Of a DNA stretch of 64,000 nucleotides, positions 35,812 through 42,912 are shown in pieces. The stretch covers positions 21,282 to 85,281 of the forward strand of contig PHCI01000017.1 of NCBI GenBank assembly GCA_002842205.1. The letters are read 5' to 3'. The notes beneath the pieces are model-generated. The model did not search any database, was not told where the DNA came from, and worked only from the letters and a program-made list of their open reading frames with translations. The DNA is from Betaproteobacteria bacterium HGW-Betaproteobacteria-3 (GTDB lineage Bacteria > Pseudomonadota > Gammaproteobacteria > Burkholderiales > Burkholderiaceae_C). The stretch's first letter is position 1; every line of letters starts with the position of its first letter. A program made the translations under genes and the position numbers.

Positions 35812-36369
35812 ATGACCTCGTTTCGCAAACACCTCTTGACCGCCGGCCTGCTGGCCTCCATCGGATTTGCCGCTGTGGCGCAGGGCACCGCAGGCAGCGC
35901 GCCGCCCGCCGCCCCGGCCGACGCCACCCACGCGCACGCCCGCATGGGCCAGCACGACCCCGCCAAAATGCAGCAGTACCGGGCCGAGCACATGGCCAAG
36001 CGGCAGGCCGCGCTGAAGGAAAAACTCCAGATCACCCCGGCACAGGAAGCCGCCTGGAGCACGTTCACCGCCGCCCTGACACCCCCGGCCATGGGGACCA
36101 TGGGGCAGCGCCCGGACCGTGCCGAGTTTGAAAAACTCACCACCCCCCAGCGCATCGACAAGATGCGTGAGATGCGCACCCAGCACATGGCCGCCATGGA
36201 CCAGCGCGCCGACGCCACCAAGGCGTTCTACGCGCAGCTCACGCCCGACCAGCAAAAGGTGTTCGATGCGCAAACCCTGCGCCGCGGCCATGGCATGCGC
36301 GGCGGGATGCACGGTGGCATGGGCATGCACGAAGGCATGGGCGGACACGGCCACGGCCCCCGCAGCTGA
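35812..36369 (+). CDS. Periplasmic Spy/CpxP-like LTxxQ protein
   Basis: The product has 185 residues. A signal peptide (ends near VAQG) precedes a His/Met-rich helical protein. EKLQITPAQEAAWSTF and AQLTPDQQKVFD are the LTxxQ motifs of the Spy/CpxP family. The C-terminal tail is rich in Gly, Met and His (RGGMHGGMGMHEGMGGHGHG) and could bind copper, nickel or zinc. Spy-like proteins are ATP-independent periplasmic chaperones. The metal-binding tail, and a copper regulon a few kilobases away, suggest metal stress, but this is an inference. Confidence 0.82.
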   Translation: MTSFRKHLLTAGLLASIGFAAVAQGTAGSAPPAAPADATHAHARMGQHDPAKMQQYRAEHMAKRQAALKEKLQITPAQEAAWSTFTAALTPPAMGTMGQRPDRAEFEKLTTPQRIDKMREMRTQHMAAMDQRADATKAFYAQLTPDQQKVFDAQTLRRGHGMRGGMHGGMGMHEGMGGHGHGPRS

Positions 36370-36386
36370 TCCCCCCGCTGCTTTAC

Positions 36387-36417
36387 AACGGCCAGCCCTT
36401 CAAAGCTGGCCGTTTTC
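36387..36417. terminator. Bidirectional terminator between Spy-like and glutaredoxin-like genes
   Basis: A perfect 10-bp stem (AACGGCCAGC / GCTGGCCGTT) with an 8-base loop is followed by TTTTC on the plus strand. It overlaps the stop codon of the minus-strand glutaredoxin-like gene. Confidence 0.8.
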
Positions 36418-36750
36418 AATCAGGCGCAGCAGGTCTTCGGCCCCGCCAATCAGCTGGCGCTTCACGAACACCATGGGAAACGTGGGCCAGCCGGTCCACA
36501 TCTTGAGGGCGTTGCGCGAGCGCCAGGTGTTGAAGTAGTTGCCGTACTCCAGGTAATGAAAGGGCACGCCCGCCGCGTCCAGCGCGCGTCGCGCCTTGCG
36601 CACCACCGGGTTCATGCCCATGCCCACCACCACCACCGCGTGCGCCGCCACGGCGGCCTGCACCTCGCTCACAATGGCCTGGCCATGCAGGGCCAGCCGG
36701 TCCCGGATGGCGGGGTGAATATCGGCGTCCGTCAGTATCTGGCGTGGCAT
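36400..36750 (-). CDS. Glutaredoxin-like protein lacking the catalytic cysteine
   Basis: The product has 116 residues with AGGGAGGG upstream of the start. The fold matches monothiol glutaredoxins: VVVVGMGMNPVVRKARRALDAAGVPFHYLEYG, then WTGWPTFPMVFVKRQLIGGAEDLLRLI, with the cis-Pro WPTFP and the GG glutathione loop. The position of the CGFS active site reads MNPV, and the whole protein contains no Cys at all. Thiol catalysis is therefore impossible; glutathione or iron-sulfur binding by itself is also unlikely. It lies 35 bases after nnrU on the same strand. Confidence 0.85.
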   Translation of the reverse strand: MPRQILTDADIHPAIRDRLALHGQAIVSEVQAAVAAHAVVVVGMGMNPVVRKARRALDAAGVPFHYLEYGNYFNTWRSRNALKMWTGWPTFPMVFVKRQLIGGAEDLLRLIENGQL

Positions 36751-36785
36751 GGAGCCCTCCCTGGTTCAACCGTTTGCGGTGTCGC

Positions 36786-37364
36786 TCAACCGAACGGCCG
36801 CACGCCGATCAGGGGCGCATGCAGCCAGAACGCCAGCGCCACCCAGGCCACGGCACCTGCGCCCACCGCAGTGGCGGTGCCGCCCGGCGTGCCCCCGGGG
36901 TGCACCACGCCCTGTGCGCGGTCGCGCCGGCGGGCCGCCAGAAAACTCAGGATGGCCCACACCAGAAACGCCCCGAACAGCACCACGTCGCCCAGGTTGC
37001 CGTTGCTCAGCAGGTGGGCAAACGCCCACACCTTGACCCCCGCCACCATCGGATGCCCAAGGTAGGCCTTGATGCGGTTGCGCGGCACGTAGGCTGCGGC
37101 CAGCAGCACCAGCGACACCAGCATCAGCAGCCCGGTGGCGTGGCGCAAGGCCAGCGGCGGCGTCCACAGCACCACTGGCGCATGGCGCGAAAGGCCGTAG
37201 CCGTAACAGATGAGCACGAACCCAGCCACCGACAGCAGGGCGTAGGCGCCCTTCCAGGCGCCCACTCCCAGCGTCGCCAGCTGGCGGCTGCGCCAGCCGT
37301 CGGCCACGATACGCACTGAATGCACGCCCAGAAAAAGCGCCAGGCCCAGAATCAGCCACGACAT
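36786..37364 (-). CDS. NnrU-family membrane protein
   Basis: The ATG at 37364 with CAGGAG upstream gives 192 residues and five or six membrane helices. LALFLGVHSVRIVADGWR, GLMLLV-type helices and RNRIKAYLGHPMVAGVKVWAFAHLLSNGNLGD are the NnrU signature, with conserved His residues shared with isoprenoid-cyclase-like NnrU proteins. NnrU is linked to nitric-oxide/nitrite reduction and to carotenoid-like enzymes. The role here is open. A longer start at 37442 lacks a ribosome site. Confidence 0.88.
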   Translation of the reverse strand: MSWLILGLALFLGVHSVRIVADGWRSRQLATLGVGAWKGAYALLSVAGFVLICYGYGLSRHAPVVLWTPPLALRHATGLLMLVSLVLLAAAYVPRNRIKAYLGHPMVAGVKVWAFAHLLSNGNLGDVVLFGAFLVWAILSFLAARRRDRAQGVVHPGGTPGGTATAVGAGAVAWVALAFWLHAPLIGVRPFG

Positions 37365-37520
37365 GGAGATCTCCTGTCTTGAGTTGGAAGGAACACAAAT
37401 CCACAGGTGCCGTGCGCGCGCACGGCCTGCGGGACGCGGCACAATGCAGGCACCCGAGCCCGACCCGCGGACTCTACACCGCCCGCGCCAGGCTTGCCAT
37501 ACCGCCCAAGGTTCTCATCC

Positions 37521-38354
37521 ATGCCCGAAACCCCCGCGCCCCAGCCCTCGGGCCCCGAACGTCCGACCGTGCGCAGCATCACGCTCGACCAACCCCTGCA
37601 CTGGCTGGCCCTGGCGTGGCACGACCTGCGCCGCTGCCCGGGCTTGAGTCTGGCGCACGGGGCGGTGATTGCACTGTTTGGCGCCGCACTGGCCGCCGCC
37701 GCACACGACCGCTTCTGGCTGATCGCCGGCGCGTTCTCGGGCTTTCTGGTGGTGGCGCCGGTGGTGGCCGCGGGCCTGTACGCGCTGAGCCGGGCGCTGG
37801 AGCGCGGCGAACCCGCCAGCCTGGCCCTTGTGCTGGCCACCTGGATGCCCTGGCGCAGCGGCGCCTCCGGTGGCCACGCCAGCAACTGGCGGCTGGTCCG
37901 CTTTGGCCTGCTGCTGGCGCTGGCCGGCACCGGCTGGGTGCTGACCTCGGCGGCACTCATCACACTGCTGGCGCCGCTGCCGATCCTCAAACCCATGGAT
38001 TTCGTGCACCACGTGGTGCTGGCGCGCGACAACGTCCTGTTCGAGATCTGGCTCGCGCTGGGCGGCGTGCTGGCCGCGCCGGTGTTTGCGTCCAGCGCCA
38101 TCGCCATGCCCCTGCTGGTGGACCGGCCCGTCGGCGTGCTGCAGGCCGTGCTCACCAGCTGGCGCGCGGTGCTGGCCAACCCGGTGCCGCTGGCGCTATG
38201 GGCGGCGCTCATCATGGGCCTGACGCTGCTGGGCCTGGCCACGCTGCTGGTGGGTCTGGTGGTGCTGGTGCCACTGCTGGGCCACGCAAGCTGGCACGCC
38301 TATCGTGCGCTGGTGCTGCCGCAAGACGCACCCCCTGCCGAGCGCGCGCCATGA
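37521..38354 (+). CDS. BPSS1780/DUF2189-like multipass membrane protein
   Basis: The product has 277 residues with about six hydrophobic segments. ITLDQPLHWLALAWHDLRRCPGLSLAHGAVIALFG is the typical start of DUF2189 proteins. LSRALERGEPASLALVLATW and the C-terminal GHASWHAYRALV complete the match. The function is unknown. Its stop overlaps the next start (ATGA), so it is coupled to a DUF2788 protein. Confidence 0.83.
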   Translation: MPETPAPQPSGPERPTVRSITLDQPLHWLALAWHDLRRCPGLSLAHGAVIALFGAALAAAAHDRFWLIAGAFSGFLVVAPVVAAGLYALSRALERGEPASLALVLATWMPWRSGASGGHASNWRLVRFGLLLALAGTGWVLTSAALITLLAPLPILKPMDFVHHVVLARDNVLFEIWLALGGVLAAPVFASSAIAMPLLVDRPVGVLQAVLTSWRAVLANPVPLALWAALIMGLTLLGLATLLVGLVVLVPLLGHASWHAYRALVLPQDAPPAERAP

Positions 38355-38575
38355 CCGGCACGATCTTCGGCTTCACCGAAAGCGAAATCGCCCAGTTCGG
38401 CCTGACCTGGGGTGTGGGCGCCTTCATGGTCTACATGCTGTTCATCATCGGCCAGCTGGCCTGGGAATCCAAAGCCGGGCGCTTCGGCACCTTTGTGCTG
38501 TTTCTGGGCCTGGCCTTCGGCATGGTCGGCTTTGTGGCCAAGTACCTGATCCAGTGGGCCATCGGGATCAAGTAG
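38351..38575 (+). CDS. DUF2788 small membrane protein
   Basis: The product has 74 residues and two membrane helices. FGFTESEIAQFGLTWGVGAFMVYMLFIIGQLAWESKAGRFGTFVLFLGLAFGMVGFVAK is the whole DUF2788 domain. Some members sit near cytochrome oxidase genes; here it is coupled to a DUF2189 protein by an ATGA overlap. The function is unknown. Confidence 0.85.
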   Translation: MTGTIFGFTESEIAQFGLTWGVGAFMVYMLFIIGQLAWESKAGRFGTFVLFLGLAFGMVGFVAKYLIQWAIGIK

Positions 38576-38576
38576 A

Positions 38577-38635
38577 TTGCTGCTATAACTATAGCAAACT
38601 ATCACCATTCTGCGGGGGATAATGGCCTATTTTGA
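38577..38635 (+). repeat. Dispersed repeat family 1, copy E
   Basis: The sequence runs GCTATAACTATAGCAAACTA, TCACCATTCTGCGGGGGA and TAATGGCCTATTTTG. It fills the gap between two convergent genes and touches the stop codon of pagL. Confidence 0.8.
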
Positions 38636-39214
38636 TCAGAAATTGTACGAATACCGCAGCACGACGAGGTTCTCGCCCGGGTTGGGGCTCTTGATGCTTC
38701 CGTTGGACACGTGCATCACGCGAACGCCCACCTCATGTTGGCGCGCCAGGCCAAAGTTGTAGCCTGCGCCCAACACATTGGTGAACTGGAACGCCGTGCT
38801 GAATGACTTGCTGCGCGTGCGGTACACGTCGTCAAACACCGACGGGCCAATGCCGCCTTCGGCATAAAACCGCGAGCGCCCGCCGTCGGTGCGGGTGCGA
38901 AAGATCGGCAGCACCGCCAGCTGGTAAAACCCCTTGTTGCCCCCACCCGCCTGGTCGGCGTTCCAGCGGTTGAGCTGCAGCTCGGTGTGGTAGCCCACGC
39001 GCCCGCCAAACCAGTCGGCGCCCCACTGCGTGCCCCACACCAGGCCCAAGCCCGCGTACTGGCTGGTCGAGCCCGAACCGGAGGTCACCCCGCCCTGTGC
39101 CATCGCGCCCGTGGGCTGCCACCATGCCTCGGCGGTGGCCGACCCGGCAGCCCCCAGCGCCGCCGCCAGCCCCAAAGACACCAGGCATTTCTTGATACGG
39201 TTGTGATGGTTCAT
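38636..39214 (-). CDS. pagL: Lipid A 3-O-deacylase, PagL family
   Basis: The product has 192 residues from the ATG with CCGGAG upstream. A signal peptide (cleavage near TAEA) is followed by an eight-strand-type barrel ending in YSYNF. The catalytic triad region is intact: His and Ser in VRVMHVSNGSIKSPNPG, and the Glu and Asn in PGENLVV. PagL removes the 3-position acyl chain of lipid A in the outer membrane and so dampens TLR4 recognition in pathogens. Its promoter is shared with a divergent DUF2726 gene across a 190-bp gap. Confidence 0.88.
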   Translation of the reverse strand: MNHHNRIKKCLVSLGLAAALGAAGSATAEAWWQPTGAMAQGGVTSGSGSTSQYAGLGLVWGTQWGADWFGGRVGYHTELQLNRWNADQAGGGNKGFYQLAVLPIFRTRTDGGRSRFYAEGGIGPSVFDDVYRTRSKSFSTAFQFTNVLGAGYNFGLARQHEVGVRVMHVSNGSIKSPNPGENLVVLRYSYNF

Positions 39215-39407
39215 GATATTGACTCCGGGCACATTGTGCCGTTTCTGTCACCATTAGACGCGCGGCCGCCCCCGTTTGTGACACGCCATTTCGCGCCGCA
39301 AGGCAGCAACCAGACGGTCCAGAAACGCCGAAATACGGCAATAGTTCACTATCCGAACGAAGGCATCCTGCCTAGAATCGTTACAAACAACAGGGAATGG
39401 TGCGCAT

Positions 39408-40115
39408 ATGTCGAACTATTGGGTGATTGCCATCCTGGCCGTGCTGCTGGCAGGGCTGGGGCTGTGGATGTGGGGTTACCGCCGCTTTGCCGGGCAGGGC
39501 TCCATCCTGAACGACCGCTACGCCGTCGAACGCCTGCTCGAGCCCGACCAGGTGCAGATGCTCGACTACCTGCGCAACACCTTCCCCGGGCAGGTGGTGC
39601 TGCCCAACATCCGTCTGGCCGAGATGCTCACCATCACCCGCTCGGCCAACCCGGCTGAATCGCGCAAGGCGCTGGCCACGTTCGCCGTCGATTTTGTCGC
39701 CTGCGGTGAAGATGGCCTGCCCGTCTTTGCCTTTGACGTGGAGCGCTACCACCTGAGCGACGCCGAGCGCCACGCCGAAGACGTCAAAACCAAGAACCGC
39801 ATCCTCAAGGCCGCCGGTGTGCGCCTGGTGTTCCTTAAAAACACCCCGCGCCGCATGCCCGCGCCCGATGTGTTCCGCGGCCAGCTCAACCTGGCCGCCC
39901 GCCCGCGCCGCAAGGAAGAACGCCGCGCCGAAGTGCGCGAGCAGCTCGAAGCGCAGTTCTCCCAGTTCGACCAGAAGTTTGCGTCGTCGGAATTCTCCGA
40001 CTCCGAAGTGCTGGGTCTGAGCGGCCTGATGAACCTGGACGAAAGCGAAGCCCCGCCGCCGCGGCGGCGCCCCGCCCCGCGCGGCGGCAACGGCAGCAAC
40101 ACCGGCCTGCGCTGA
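39408..40115 (+). CDS. DUF2726-domain membrane-anchored protein
   Basis: The product has 235 residues. One N-terminal membrane helix (YWVIAILAVLLAGLGLWMWGYRR) is followed by the DUF2726 domain, a restriction-endonuclease-like fold: MLDYLRNTFPGQVVLPNIRLAEML, DFVACGEDGLPVFAFDVERYHL, and RILKAAGVRLVFLK. A charged, partly disordered tail ends the protein. Whether the nuclease-like site is active is unclear. The gene has no obvious operon partner. Confidence 0.8.
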   Translation: MSNYWVIAILAVLLAGLGLWMWGYRRFAGQGSILNDRYAVERLLEPDQVQMLDYLRNTFPGQVVLPNIRLAEMLTITRSANPAESRKALATFAVDFVACGEDGLPVFAFDVERYHLSDAERHAEDVKTKNRILKAAGVRLVFLKNTPRRMPAPDVFRGQLNLAARPRRKEERRAEVREQLEAQFSQFDQKFASSEFSDSEVLGLSGLMNLDESEAPPPRRRPAPRGGNGSNTGLR

Positions 40116-40142
40116 AGCGCCCCGCGTTGAGCCCCGGCCGCA

Positions 40143-40760
40143 TCAGGTCGGCGCCTGCCCATACCGCTTGACCGCCGCCGCCAGCGCCTGCCGCTGGCAC
40201 CCCTGCAACTGCATCAACAGCGCGTGCGGCGGCGCGGCCACGCCAAACTGCACGCACAAGTCGTGCTGGATCTGCGCCAGCAGTGCGGCCGCCATCTCGG
40301 CATCGGCCAACGCCCGGTGCGCCCGCCCATGGCGGGGCAGCGCATGAAACTCGGCCAGCGTGCCCAGCCGGTGGTTGGGCACCTGCGGATAAAGGCGGCG
40401 CGCCAGCAGCAAGGTGCAGGCAAACGGCTGCGGCGCGGCCAGTCCGATGCGTGCCAGCTCGGCCGCCCAGAAACGGCGGTCAAACGCGGCGTTGTGCGCC
40501 ACCATGGGGGCGAGGCCCACAAAACGCGCCGCCTCGGCCATCACCTGCGAAGCCGGTGGCGCCGCGGCCACCATAGCGTTGCTGATGCCGGTGAAACTCT
40601 CGATGAAGGGCGAGATGCGCACCCCCGCGTTCATCAGGCTCTGAAAGCGGTCCACCACCCGGCCGCCTTCCACCCGCACAATGGCCACCTCGGTGGCGCG
40701 GTCGCCCTGCGTGGGCGACAGGCCGGTGGTTTCGAAGTCAATGACGGCCATTGTGGACAT
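40143..40760 (-). CDS. DnaQ-like 3'-5' exonuclease (DEDDh)
   Basis: The product has 205 residues. Exo I is AVIDFETTGLSPTQGDRATEVAIV with the catalytic Asp and Glu. Exo II is MVAHNAAFDRRF. Exo III is RHGRAHRALADAEMAAAL with the DEDDh His and Asp. It is a proofreading or RNase-T-like exonuclease that is not fused to a polymerase. The target is unknown. It ends just past the convergent DUF2726 gene. Confidence 0.9.
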   Translation of the reverse strand: MSTMAVIDFETTGLSPTQGDRATEVAIVRVEGGRVVDRFQSLMNAGVRISPFIESFTGISNAMVAAAPPASQVMAEAARFVGLAPMVAHNAAFDRRFWAAELARIGLAAPQPFACTLLLARRLYPQVPNHRLGTLAEFHALPRHGRAHRALADAEMAAALLAQIQHDLCVQFGVAAPPHALLMQLQGCQRQALAAAVKRYGQAPT

Positions 40761-40818
40761 GCGGGCAGTCTACGGCCTGTGCAGCGCGCCCACGGGGCAA
40801 CCCATCGCGCGCGGCCCC

Positions 40819-40927
40819 TCATACGGTTTTGCATTCAAGCGTAGGACAAGGCGGGAGCCGTAGACCCTGCTGTCGCACGGCAAGGCGAACCAACGCGGTG
40901 ATACGTTTGAAGGCGAGACCGTATCAG
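40819..40927 (+). repeat. Inverted-end repeat family 2, copy 1
   Basis: This 109-bp element begins with TCATACGGTTTTGCATTCAA and ends with GGCGAGACCGTATCAG. It shares CAAGCGTAG, GGCGGGAGCCG and GCACGGCAAGGCGAA with copy 2 at 57.4 kb but carries about 27 extra bases near its right end. The last bases supply the TGA stop of the minus-strand DAHP synthase gene. Confidence 0.8.
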
Positions 40928-42006
40928 CGCAGCGCCCGCCGCGCCCGCACCGCCGCCGCCAGCCCGTGCAGCACCGGCACGGTCTGCGCAAAGCTGATGC
41001 AGGCGTCGGTGACCGACACCCCGTGGCGCAGCGGCTGGCCGGGCACGATGTCCTGCCGACCCTCGTTCAAATGGCTCTCGATCATCAGGCCGGTGATGCG
41101 CGCGTCGCCCGAGGCCATCTGCTGCGCCACCTCGGCCGCCACGGTGATCTGCCGCAGATGCTGCTTGCTGCTGTTGGCGTGGCTCACGTCGACCATCACC
41201 TGCTCGCGCAGGCCTGCCGCCTTGAGCAGCGCGCAGGCCGCGTCCACATCGGCCTTGGCGTAATTGGGCTGCTTGCCGCCGCGCAGGATCACGTGGCAGT
41301 CGTCGTTGCCGCGGGTCTCAAAAATGGCCGCCTGGCCCATTTTGGTCATGCCCATGAAGGCATGGGCCGCCTTGGCCGCCTGAATCGCGTCGGTCGCCAC
41401 CTTGATGCCGCCATCGGTGCCGTTCTTGAAGCCCACCGGGCAGCTCAAACCCGAGGCCAATTGACGATGGCTCTGGCTTTCGGTGGTGCGCGCACCAATG
41501 GCGCCCCAGCTCACCAGCTCGCTGATGAACTGCGGGCTCAGCAAATCCAGAAACTCCGTGCCCACCGGCAGGCCCAGCGCCAGCACATCGAGCAGCAGGC
41601 GCCGCGCCATCGCCAGCCCTTCGTTGATGGCAAAGCTGTCGTCCAGGTGCGGGTCATTGATGTAGCCCTTCCAGCCCACGGTGGTGCGGGGTTTCTCGAA
41701 ATACACGCGCATCACCACGAACAAATCCGCCGCCAGCGCATCGGCCTGCGCCTTGAGCTGCTGCGCGTATTCCATGGCCTGGTCATGGTCGTGAATGGAA
41801 CACGGCCCCACCACCACGACGAGCCGGTCGTCGGCGCCGTGCAGCACCTTGGAGATCGCCGCGCGGCTGTGCTCGACCAGGGCCTGCGCGGCCTCGGGCA
41901 CGGGCAGCGCCTCTTCCAACAGGGCTGGCGTCATGAGCGGGCGCACCGCGCGGATGCGCGTGTCATCAATGCGGGTGGTGTCGTGGGTGGTAGGTAGGGT
42001 GTTCAT
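40924..42006 (-). CDS. aroG: 3-deoxy-7-phosphoheptulonate (DAHP) synthase, class I
   Basis: The product has 360 residues, the class I alpha size. VVVGPCSIHDHDQAMEYA, FEKPRTTVGWKGYINDPHLDDS, GARTTESQSHRQLASGLSCPVGFKNGTDG and MVDVSHANSSKQHLRQ carry the PEP, E4P and metal sites. It makes DAHP from PEP and erythrose-4-phosphate in the first step of aromatic biosynthesis. Whether it is the Phe-, Tyr- or Trp-sensitive isozyme cannot be told here. Its stop codon lies inside a repeat element, and its 5' flank is another repeat family copy. No Shine-Dalgarno sequence is evident. Confidence 0.95.
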   Translation of the reverse strand: MNTLPTTHDTTRIDDTRIRAVRPLMTPALLEEALPVPEAAQALVEHSRAAISKVLHGADDRLVVVVGPCSIHDHDQAMEYAQQLKAQADALAADLFVVMRVYFEKPRTTVGWKGYINDPHLDDSFAINEGLAMARRLLLDVLALGLPVGTEFLDLLSPQFISELVSWGAIGARTTESQSHRQLASGLSCPVGFKNGTDGGIKVATDAIQAAKAAHAFMGMTKMGQAAIFETRGNDDCHVILRGGKQPNYAKADVDAACALLKAAGLREQVMVDVSHANSSKQHLRQITVAAEVAQQMASGDARITGLMIESHLNEGRQDIVPGQPLRHGVSVTDACISFAQTVPVLHGLAAAVRARRALR

Positions 42007-42010
42007 GATG

Positions 42011-42068
42011 ACGATATTTATAGCAAACTGTTGATATTTTACGGGGGATTAAGGCCTATTTCATTGAT
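42011..42068 (+). repeat. Dispersed repeat family 1, copy F
   Basis: The sequence runs ACGATATTTATAGCAAACTG, TTGATATTTTACGGGGGA and TTAAGGCCTATTTCATTG. It lies directly upstream of the DAHP synthase start and opposite a divergent barrel gene, so it probably forms much of the aroG leader. Confidence 0.85.
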
Positions 42069-42193
42069 AAGCGTGCCAAATCTGCCGTTGATACGCCCGC
42101 TGCACCTGCGCGCTTCGCCGGAACATCACCGCTCCGGGCATCCCGATCGATTTCAGCCAGTTTTGCCCGGCAACGAACGTTAGCGGTGGTGGT

Positions 42194-42667
42194 ATGAAAC
42201 GATGGATGTTCACCCTGGCCTGTGCGCTGGCCTGCAGCGCACCCCCGGCCTTTGCAGCCGCCAGCGAGCCTGGCGAAACGTCCCAGGTGTGGGTCAATTT
42301 TGGCGGATTTTCGCGCCACTTCACCCGCGCCCGTGACTACAACGAAACCAACTACGGCCTCGGTGTGGAATACCGCACTCACCCCACTGTGTCGTACATG
42401 GCCGGCGCCTACTACAACAGCGTGCGCCACACCACTTACTACGGCGCCATCAACTGGCAGCCGCTGATCATGGGCGCCTGGAAACTCGGGGCCTCGGCCG
42501 GCATTCTTAACGGCTACCCTTCCCGCGCCCGCGGCGGTGCCTTCTTTGCCGCGCTGCCCCTGGCCACCTACGAAGGCACCCGCTTTGGGGTGAACGTGGG
42601 CCTGATCCCGTCCGTCGGCCAGGTGGATGGCTCGGTGGTGGTGCAGTTCAAGCTGCGGGTGTTTTAG
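42194..42667 (+). CDS. Small outer-membrane-barrel-like protein, unknown family role
   Basis: The product has 157 residues. A signal peptide (cleavage near AFAAAS) precedes strands WVNFGGFSRHFTRARDYNETNYGLGVEYRTHP, YMAGAYYNSVRHTTYYGAINWQPL and LGASAGILNGYP, with VVVQFKLRVF at the end. The FSRHFTRxRDYNExNYGLGxEY pattern recurs, as I recall, in proteobacterial and phage-like proteins of unknown function. The C-terminal Phe fits barrel insertion. It is the last gene before the restriction-modification island. Confidence 0.6.
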   Translation: MKRWMFTLACALACSAPPAFAAASEPGETSQVWVNFGGFSRHFTRARDYNETNYGLGVEYRTHPTVSYMAGAYYNSVRHTTYYGAINWQPLIMGAWKLGASAGILNGYPSRARGGAFFAALPLATYEGTRFGVNVGLIPSVGQVDGSVVVQFKLRVF

Positions 42668-42798
42668 GCGCTCGGCATCAAGGCGAATCGCAAACCGGCC
42701 GACGGGGATGTCGGGGCAACATGCCGTTGCGGCATCATTGGCATGACTATTTACTACGTTTTCAATAGCTGACTAAGCCCGTCAAACCGGGGAAAAAC

Positions 42799-42912
42799 AT
42801 GAATTCTTATCTTGCTTATAAGTGCAAGAGCAACGCCAAAATTAAACAACTGGATATATTTACAAAGGGAACAAAAGCGGACAAAATGTCCGAACTTCTT
42901 CCCGCCGTATGA
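42799..42912 (+). CDS. 37-codon ORF overlapping the methyltransferase start
   Basis: From ATG 42799, GGGG upstream, an open frame of 37 residues ([20 protein letters not shown] and onward, ending in SELLPAV) stops at 42910-42912. The TGA overlaps the methyltransferase ATG as ATGA, a classic coupling junction. Codon use is AT-rich, like the island. The operator candidate lies inside it. It could be a leader peptide that sets methyltransferase translation, or a chance ORF. No homology is recognised. Confidence 0.4.
   Translation: MNSYLAYKCKSNAKIKQLDIFTKGTKADKMSELLPAV
42878..42892 (+). promoter_or_regulatory. Candidate methyltransferase autoregulatory operator
   Basis: CGGACA-AAA-TGTCCG is a perfect 6-bp-arm palindrome (15 bp) located 17 bases upstream of the methyltransferase ATG. 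The methyltransferase carries an N-terminal HTH. From memory, M.SsoII and M.Ecl18kI bind a 15-bp inverted repeat with GGAC and GTCC boxes to repress themselves; the same boxes occur here. A TATATT -10-like hexamer lies at 42855-42860. Confidence 0.65.

Noticed and set aside
40819..40927. Insertion sequence
   Set aside because: About 110 bp with no transposase and no clear target duplication; treated as a non-autonomous repeat.
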